DNA from: Planctomycetota bacterium
Lineage (GTDB): Bacteria; Planctomycetota; SKW154
Assembly: GCA_026418755.1 (NCBI GenBank)
Contig: JAOAAR010000154.1
Coordinates: 1-5,226, forward strand
Length of the DNA stretch: 5,226 bases
Direction: 5' to 3'
Positions 1-3,652 of this stretch are shown here, piece by piece. Every line of letters starts with the position of its first letter. The stretch's first letter is position 1. A model generated the notes under the pieces. The model made no database searches. It was not told where the DNA came from and saw only the letters and a list, made by a program, of their open reading frames with translations. The position numbers and the translations under genes are program-made.

Positions 1-344
1 CGTATGGACTGACATTGAACTCAAACGGGACTATTACAGGGACACCTACCGCTGCGGGCACTTGCAACTTCACCGCAAAAGTGACGGATTCAGCGAATCC
101 TGTGAACGAAGCGGTGAAAGGATTGAGCATAAGGATTTGGGGTGTGGCTTACGGATGGACGAGGAGGCTCGGCGGAAGTTCGGGGGATGTAGGATACGGA
201 ATAGCGACAGACGGTTCTGGGAATGTATATGTGACAGGGTGTTTCCAAGGTACGGTAAATTTCCGAGCGGACTTTGGAGGAGGGAGTGATAATAAGACAT
301 CGGCAGGTAGCAATGATGTCTTCGTAACCAAGATTGAGCAATAA
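1..344 (+). CDS. C-terminal part of a secreted protein with Ig-like and SBBP beta-propeller repeats (5' end outside window)
   Basis: The frame is open from the window edge (first whole codon at 3) to TAA at 342-344, giving 113 visible residues; the TTG at 15 is internal, not a start. Residues 1-45 match the tail of a putative-Ig (He_PIG type) repeat, with the hallmark NGTITGTPTAAG and a following TAKVTDSANP strand. Residues 50-111 look like one SBBP-type propeller repeat: WTRRLGGSSGDVGYGIATD, then GNVYVTG, then GTVNF and SNDVFVTKI. In known families these modules occur in large secreted or outer-surface proteins and have structural or binding roles; no enzyme motif is visible. SBBP proteins usually carry several such repeats in a row, so ending just after one could be natural or could be a truncation. 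The family call is fairly sure; the exact role is unknown. Confidence 0.75.
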   Translation, partial: YGLTLNSNGTITGTPTAAGTCNFTAKVTDSANPVNEAVKGLSIRIWGVAYGWTRRLGGSSGDVGYGIATDGSGNVYVTGCFQGTVNFRADFGGGSDNKTSAGSNDVFVTKIEQ

Positions 345-374
345 TAGATGTTTTTGGAGTTGTAGTTAGCGGAC

Positions 375-397
375 AGAGTTTTTTCGAAAACAACTCT
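375..397. repeat. Imperfect inverted repeat (hairpin), possible weak terminator
   Basis: AGAGTT pairs with AACTCT, one T/C mismatch follows, then three T-A pairs close a CGA loop. It begins 31 bases after the stop of the surface-protein gene, so it could end that transcript. However, the stem is AT-rich and is followed only by TTGGGTTTG, not a clean T run. It also lies downstream of the tRNA on the other strand, so it may serve either direction or neither. Confidence 0.35.
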
Positions 398-409
398 TTG
401 GGTTTGAGC

Positions 410-421
410 GCATTCGAATGC
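410..421. repeat. Perfect 12-base palindrome GCATTCGAATGC
   Basis: A perfect inverted repeat centred on TTCGAA, 12 bases after the previous hairpin, which is also centred on TTCGAA. It lies between the end of the surface-protein gene and the 3' end of the tRNA. It could be a dimeric protein-binding site, part of a transcript end, or chance. No T-tract adjoins it, so I do not call it a terminator. Confidence 0.4.
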
Positions 422-461
422 ACAAAGACAAATCTGGACGAGAAATTTGAGAAAGAAAGAG

Positions 462-550
462 CGGAGAGGGTGGGATTCGAACCCACGGCACCTGAAGCCA
501 GATGCAACGGTTTTCGAAACCGTCCCGTTCGACCGCTCCGGCACCTCTCC
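462..550 (-). tRNA. tRNA-Ser (anticodon CGA)
   Basis: Read on the minus strand, this 89-base gene folds as a class II tRNA. The acceptor stem is GGAGAGG paired with CCTCTCC, with discriminator base G, the usual serine identity base. The D-arm is CCG/CGG with a GGTCGAA-type loop. The anticodon stem ACGGT/ACCGT holds the loop TTCGAAA, giving anticodon CGA, which reads the serine codon UCG. A long variable arm (GCATCTG paired with CAGGTGC, one G-T pair) is diagnostic of the serine type. The T-arm is GTGGG/CCCAC around TTCGAAT. CCA is not encoded, since the bases after the discriminator are GCT, so CCA must be added after transcription. No other tRNA lies beside it in the window. Confidence 0.97.
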
Positions 551-562
551 ATTATTAGGATA

Positions 563-591
563 AATCTACATTCAACTTCCTCTTTTGTCAA
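563..591 (-). promoter_or_regulatory. Sigma-70-type promoter of the tRNA-Ser gene
   Basis: On the minus strand a perfect -35 box TTGACA (586-591) is followed after exactly 17 bases by TAGATT (563-568), a 4 of 6 match to the -10 consensus. The predicted start of transcription is near 556, giving a leader of only about 6 bases before the tRNA 5' end at 550. Box quality, spacing and position all agree, so this is a strong call. Confidence 0.8.
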
Positions 592-684
592 GATTAGCGT
601 CAAGAAAAACCAAGGAGAAGGGATTGATACTTGCTGAATTTTTATAAAATTTTCTCGTTGAGGGGATTTTCGTAAAAATTGTAA
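592..684. other. Gene-free AT-rich stretch between tRNA promoter and vWA remnant
   Basis: No supportable coding region is seen. The + strand has TTTTATAAAA, which resembles a -10 element but has no partner -35 box at a suitable distance. The frame of the downstream vWA remnant is closed here by TAA at 673 and at 682, and neither other frame offers a signal peptide. The start of that gene is therefore missing, and a rearrangement junction may lie within this stretch. Confidence 0.4.
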
Positions 685-1425
685 CAGACGAAGCCCGCAA
701 ATGACGGCACAGGAAGTGGCGATGATGGAGGACAAGGAGGCGATGATGATTCAGATGACGACGATGAACCACCTGTTGAGTTTTTCGACACGGGAGTGAA
801 AACGAGCAAGTTAGTCTATGTGATGGACTACACAGGCAGTATGAGCGGAAAGGTGGGACATCCCATAACCGATGCAAATGGCAATGTCATCAGTAATCCA
901 ACGAAGATGGAGCATATAAAGGCAGAGTTCACCAAAAGTGTTAAACTTTGGGTAAGAATGTGAGATTCACGGCAGAAATGTTTGCCTCAGCCAGTATAAA
1001 ACTCTGGAGGGAGACTTTACAGAAGGCGACTCCTGAGAACAAAGCTGCGGCGATTGGAAGGGTGAGTAGTTTTTATCCGACGGGAGCCACTCCGATATAC
1101 GACGCATTGCACCATGCGCTTTTCATTCCTGAAATAGATACCATTCTCTGCACACCGATGGCGTAGCGAACTGTGGCACAAACCCGTCTCCTGAAGAGTG
1201 CGCTAATGCAATCATACCGGAAGCAAAAGCGAAGAATGTGAAGATACACACTTTTGGTCATTGCATAAGTTCGTATTACGGTACCAACACTGCGGCAAGA
1301 GGTGAAAAGATGCTCAAAGACATCGCTGCTGGCACGGGAGGGGTTTACACTAAGATAAACTAACGCTGCTGCGACAGGTCTTACGAATGGTAGTCGATGT
1401 AGGCGAGCAGTTCTTACATTTATAA
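685..1425 (+). pseudogene. Decayed von Willebrand factor A (vWA) domain protein, no start and three frameshifts
   Basis: One protein can be followed through three frames. Positions 685-945 encode an Asp/Gly-rich linker and then VYVMDYTGSMSG, the first MIDAS motif in DxTxS form (Asp codon at 826). Positions 946-1147 continue with FYPTGATPIYDAL, which carries the second MIDAS Thr (codon 1089). Positions 1148-1355 give LHTDGVAN, with the third MIDAS Asp (codon 1157), and run on to GTGGVYTK. The tail then resumes one frame earlier and ends QFLHL-stop at 1425. Each join needs one extra base, and each fits loss of one base from a short run: near 943-945 (AAAA to AAA), 1146-1149 (TT to T) and 1353-1355 (GG to G). 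Stop codons at 673 and 682 close the frame upstream; no start or signal peptide is found. vWA domains usually bind metal and ligands, often on the cell surface; this copy cannot make an intact one. Sequencing error is the main alternative. Confidence 0.75.
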
Positions 1426-1502
1426 AAACTGGCACAACGCATTATGAGTTTCTCCTCTTTATCGTCATTCTGCCACGCTCCGAAGGAGAGTATTTTTCAT
1501 TG
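1426..1502. other. Convergent intergenic gap
   Basis: This separates the end of the vWA remnant on the + strand from the stop of the lipoprotein gene on the minus strand. It contains only a 4-base-pair stem (CTCC, GAA loop, GGAG at 1478-1488) followed by TATTTTT on the + strand. That is too weak to be called a terminator with any confidence. Confidence 0.4.
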
Positions 1503-2363
1503 TTACTGGATGTCAACCACTGCTGGTGGAACCGTTATCTTCACTCCTCCTCCCACATCATAAGTCAGACGACCGTTTGCAATTTTTATAGCGATATCAA
1601 TCCCTGACGGTTTGTCGATTCCATATACTCCTACTTGATGAAGCCCTGAAACGGCAAACTTTGCGCCGCTACCGATTGTGATGACTACAGTGTTAGGAGC
1701 GGTCTGCTGTGCATAAGCGCCCGAGCCGAATCCGTCCCAGTCTACTGGCAGGACAAAAGTCTGCCCTGGCGGGTATGTTGCTGCGGTAAAGACAGAGACA
1801 TTACCTGTGAATGTCACAGTAATTGTATCGCCCTGAGTGAGCCCGCCGCTTGAATCCACATCAGTATAGACTGCGCTTAGAAGGCGTGGAGCTTTGTATC
1901 CGAGCCTTCCTTCTATCGAGTTATATGTGCCGCCGCCTGTCACACTAGTCCCCCATGTCATATCTTTGATTGCGCCGAAAGGCACCGTCGCTTTGATACG
2001 GATTTGGCTTGTAATGTAGTTACTGCCATCAACTGTGAGACTGGCTGAGGTGCCGAGAGTGATAGTGAGAGCGTGTCCAGACCTTTGTGTAATAGCGGGG
2101 CTTGTTCCGAAACTGTCGGAGGGGTTTGAGAGTTCGAAGACAGATGATGTGAGCAGATTGGCTGCGACGATGATGTGTCTGTCGAACGCAACGATGATTT
2201 TGTCTCCCGCGTCAACCGCACTGTTGGTGTTCTCATCTGTGAAAGAGACTCGCTCAATACTCGGTGGAACATTGCGCGGCTGGACTTTCTCCTTTCCGCA
2301 CCCTAACTCTAACATCAGAAAAGCCGCAGATGTTATAAGCAAAAGACATAAGGCTCTCTTCAT
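1503..2363 (-). CDS. Putative secreted lipoprotein with two copies of a beta-rich domain
   Basis: The product has 286 residues from ATG at 2363. A GTG one codon upstream (2366) is also possible, but GGAGGAG lies 5 bases before the ATG and only 2 before the GTG. Residues 1-21 form a signal peptide (Lys-Arg, then a hydrophobic run) ending LELGC, with Cys22 as the probable lipidation site. The Glu at -3 is atypical of a lipobox. The mature part is two diverged copies, residues 33-156 and 158-268. Each begins V-x-[FY]-T-D followed by GD-x-I-x-V-x-F (GDKIIVAF at 53, GDTITVTF at 178), then a D-x-FG motif, an [LV]-x-IT-[LI]-G strand, and ends EGRLGY or NGRLTY. The pattern suggests Ig-like beta sandwiches. 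I recognise no named family or enzyme motif. It follows rsfS by 91 bases on the same strand and may be co-transcribed or use its own promoter. Confidence 0.8.
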   Translation of the reverse strand: MKRALCLLLITSAAFLMLELGCGKEKVQPRNVPPSIERVSFTDENTNSAVDAGDKIIVAFDRHIIVAANLLTSSVFELSNPSDSFGTSPAITQRSGHALTITLGTSASLTVDGSNYITSQIRIKATVPFGAIKDMTWGTSVTGGGTYNSIEGRLGYKAPRLLSAVYTDVDSSGGLTQGDTITVTFTGNVSVFTAATYPPGQTFVLPVDWDGFGSGAYAQQTAPNTVVITIGSGAKFAVSGLHQVGVYGIDKPSGIDIAIKIANGRLTYDVGGGVKITVPPAVVDIQ

Positions 2364-2368
2364 CACAT

Positions 2369-2375
2369 CTCCTCC
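2369..2375 (-). promoter_or_regulatory. Ribosome binding site of the lipoprotein gene
   Basis: GGAGGAG on the minus strand, 5 bases before ATG at 2363. Its spacing favours that ATG over the GTG at 2366. Confidence 0.75.
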
Positions 2376-2454
2376 AAAACATCCCTAACAGACTCTTTCC
2401 TTCCTTTTTAAAACAAGACGAAAAAAACTAACAATATTCAACATTCAACGAATC

Positions 2455-2838
2455 TTACCGCTTCCATTTTACCTTTTTTGCGTCTCCCCACAACATCTCC
2501 AAATCATAATACTCACGCACTTCTTCGAGAAAGATATGGACGATAACATCGCAATAGTCCATAAGAATCCAACGCCCCTCTTCCTGCCCTTCTATGCCTA
2601 ACTGCTGTATTTTACGATTCTTCAACTCTTCTTCAATTTCCGCGCAGAGTGCCTGCGAATGGACACGGCTGTTAGAAGTCACTATGACAAAATAGTCTGC
2701 CAGAGGAAAGAGATTTCTCACATTCAACACGGTCACCTGTTCGCCCTTCATTCTGTATGCGATACGCGCACACAGAAGCGCAACTTCACGGGAACTCAAC
2801 TCCTTCTCTTTCTTTCTTTCTCTCCTTTTTGTGGACAT
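2455..2838 (-). CDS. rsfS: Ribosomal silencing factor RsfS (Iojap/RsfA family)
   Basis: Proteins of this family bind ribosomal protein uL14 on the large subunit and block joining of the subunits, slowing translation in poor conditions. From ATG at 2838 the product has 127 residues, close to the family's usual 105-130. Family signatures are clear: VLNVRNLFPLADYFVIVTSNS (residues 37-57, split here as VLNVRNLF then PLADYFVIVTSNS), IEGQEEGRWILMDYCDVIVH (82-101), IF then REYYDLEMLWGDA (108-120). An ATG at 2862 would add 8 residues, but it lacks a Shine-Dalgarno sequence, whereas AAGG lies 9 bases before 2838. The start region is very rich in Lys, Arg and Glu and overlaps the end of the methyltransferase gene by 53 bases in another frame, suggesting translational coupling. 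The family is often found beside nadD, which is not seen here. Confidence 0.93.
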   Translation of the reverse strand: MSTKRRERKKEKELSSREVALLCARIAYRMKGEQVTVLNVRNLFPLADYFVIVTSNSRVHSQALCAEIEEELKNRKIQQLGIEGQEEGRWILMDYCDVIVHIFLEEVREYYDLEMLWGDAKKVKWKR

Positions 2839-3505
2839 CTTCAAGAACCTTAAACATACCATAGATGCAGATACTGCTCACAAAAATCGGGAGAAATACA
2901 GGGTTCGCTTCAAGCCTTTCGAAGCGAAGGTTTCCTGAAATCAGAGGCTCTCCTTTTCCCCCTATGAATGAAAGACCCCACAAGAATACAAGCCATAGAT
3001 ACGCTCCGAAAGAGCGAGAAAAGACCCGGTTTTCTAATGCAACATCAAAACTCCAACTGAAGCGGAATGCACCGTTCTTCATTCCGCTTTTAAACGACGG
3101 AATAAGGCGTGGAACATTCTCGCAGTATCGCCGATACTCCTCTCCGAAGAGAGTCAACAGATCACGCTCCTCTCGTTTTATTTGATTTGCATAGAAGAAA
3201 GATTGAAGGAGAAAATAGAATGCGCAAACAAGGGTGACAGGGAGATACGAAGGGTTGGCGGCTATGCTCATACCCACATCTGCCAAAAATGTCCCGACAT
3301 AAAATGGATTGCGAACGAACGCGTAAGGGCCTGTTGTCACCAGTTTCCGTTTCTTCTCAAGCACACCGTATGTAACGATGTTTATTAACCAACCCACAAA
3401 CATCAGCACTGCTGCTGCAAAAAGAGTCTCGCTCGTAGGTTTCCCCAGAGCGATAAGAAGTATCATGAAGGCTCTACGGGTAACTCCTCTCCGCCGCAAA
3501 CGCAA
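2786..3505 (-). CDS. Membrane-bound isoprenylcysteine carboxyl methyltransferase-like (ICMT/PEMT family) protein
   Basis: The family transfers methyl groups from S-adenosylmethionine at the membrane; bacterial substrates are mostly unknown. From TTG at 3505 there are 239 residues. The start was chosen because AGGAGGT lies 5 bases upstream; an ATG at 3550 would add 15 residues made largely of Glu and Arg codons that are themselves the purine-rich ribosome site. The cofactor-binding core is clear: GPYAFVRNPFYVG (59-71) and EERDLLTLFGEEYRRYCENV (112-131) followed by PRLIP (132-136). Membrane segments are likely at about 27-48, 68-83 and 85-104. Beyond residue 137 there is a roughly 100-residue extension with two more hydrophobic segments (about 167-182 and 201-218) and a charged tail; most bacterial relatives end soon after the EExRRYxxxVPRxIP motif. 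It is divergent from ftsK and overlaps rsfS. Family call sure, substrate unknown. Confidence 0.87.
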   Translation of the reverse strand: MRLRRRGVTRRAFMILLIALGKPTSETLFAAAVLMFVGWLINIVTYGVLEKKRKLVTTGPYAFVRNPFYVGTFLADVGMSIAANPSYLPVTLVCAFYFLLQSFFYANQIKREERDLLTLFGEEYRRYCENVPRLIPSFKSGMKNGAFRFSWSFDVALENRVFSRSFGAYLWLVFLWGLSFIGGKGEPLISGNLRFERLEANPVFLPIFVSSICIYGMFKVLEDVHKKERKKEREGVEFP

Positions 3506-3510
3506 CCAGC

Positions 3511-3517
3511 ACCTCCT
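3511..3517 (-). promoter_or_regulatory. Ribosome binding site of the methyltransferase gene
   Basis: AGGAGGT on the minus strand, 5 bases before TTG at 3505. This near-perfect Shine-Dalgarno sequence is why the TTG is preferred to the ATG at 3550. Confidence 0.7.
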
Positions 3518-3552
3518 TTCCCTCCTTTCTTCCTTAAAAACCATGCTCATAG

Positions 3553-3581
3553 ATTATCATAACTCTCTTTTTTTTCGCAAA
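3553..3581 (-). promoter_or_regulatory. Weak candidate promoter for the methyltransferase-rsfS transcript
   Basis: On the minus strand GATAAT (3553-3558, 5 of 6 to the -10 consensus) is preceded after 17 bases by TTTGCG (3576-3581), a poor -35 box. A run of eight A bases lies in the spacer. It would give a leader of about 40 bases to the TTG at 3505. Only the -10 box is good, so this is tentative. Confidence 0.3.
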
Positions 3582-3640
3582 TAAAATATCTCTTGCTTCT
3601 TCGTCCTCAAAACGGTCGAAATTATAGAAAGGAGCGAATA

Positions 3641-3644
3641 GGAG
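3641..3644 (+). promoter_or_regulatory. Ribosome binding site of the ftsK-like gene
   Basis: GGAG lies 8 bases before TTG at 3653. An in-frame TGA at 3647-3649 rules out any earlier start, so this site supports a TTG start. A second AGGAG at about 3630-3634 is probably too far away. Confidence 0.65.
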
Positions 3645-3652
3645 TCTGATTC

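Noticed and set aside
398..637. Short + strand open frame over the tRNA
   Set aside because: It overlaps the tRNA antisense and is a chance frame through structured RNA sequence.
624..648. Possible + strand promoter: TTGATA and TATAAA before the vWA remnant
   Set aside because: The spacing is only 13 bases, and no other -35 box fits TATAAA.
70..735. Long minus-strand open frame across the tRNA
   Set aside because: It runs antisense to the SBBP protein and straight through a well-folded tRNA-Ser. Its translation is rich in Ser, Leu, Arg and His with no family signature.
941..960. Programmed ribosomal frameshifting in the vWA gene
   Set aside because: Three successive -1 shifts would be needed, none at a clear X-XXY-YYZ heptamer, and the gene also lacks a start.
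1073..1435. Minus-strand open frame over the vWA remnant
   Set aside because: The + strand here carries clear vWA motifs in broken frames. The antisense translation shows no recognisable domain.
1478..1497. Possible terminator: CTCC-GAA-GGAG stem followed by TATTTTT
   Set aside because: Four base pairs with a three-base loop is too short to be a convincing intrinsic terminator, though its place between convergent genes is suitable.
2376..2454. Possible promoter for the lipoprotein gene in the gap after rsfS
   Set aside because: TTG-rich and A/T-rich stretches occur, but no -35/-10 pair has both good boxes and proper spacing. Co-transcription with rsfS is equally likely.
2865..3185. Plus-strand open frame opposite the methyltransferase
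   Set aside because: The minus strand has the GPYAFVRNP methyltransferase core with a good ribosome site. The + frame is Arg/Ser-rich shadow sequence.
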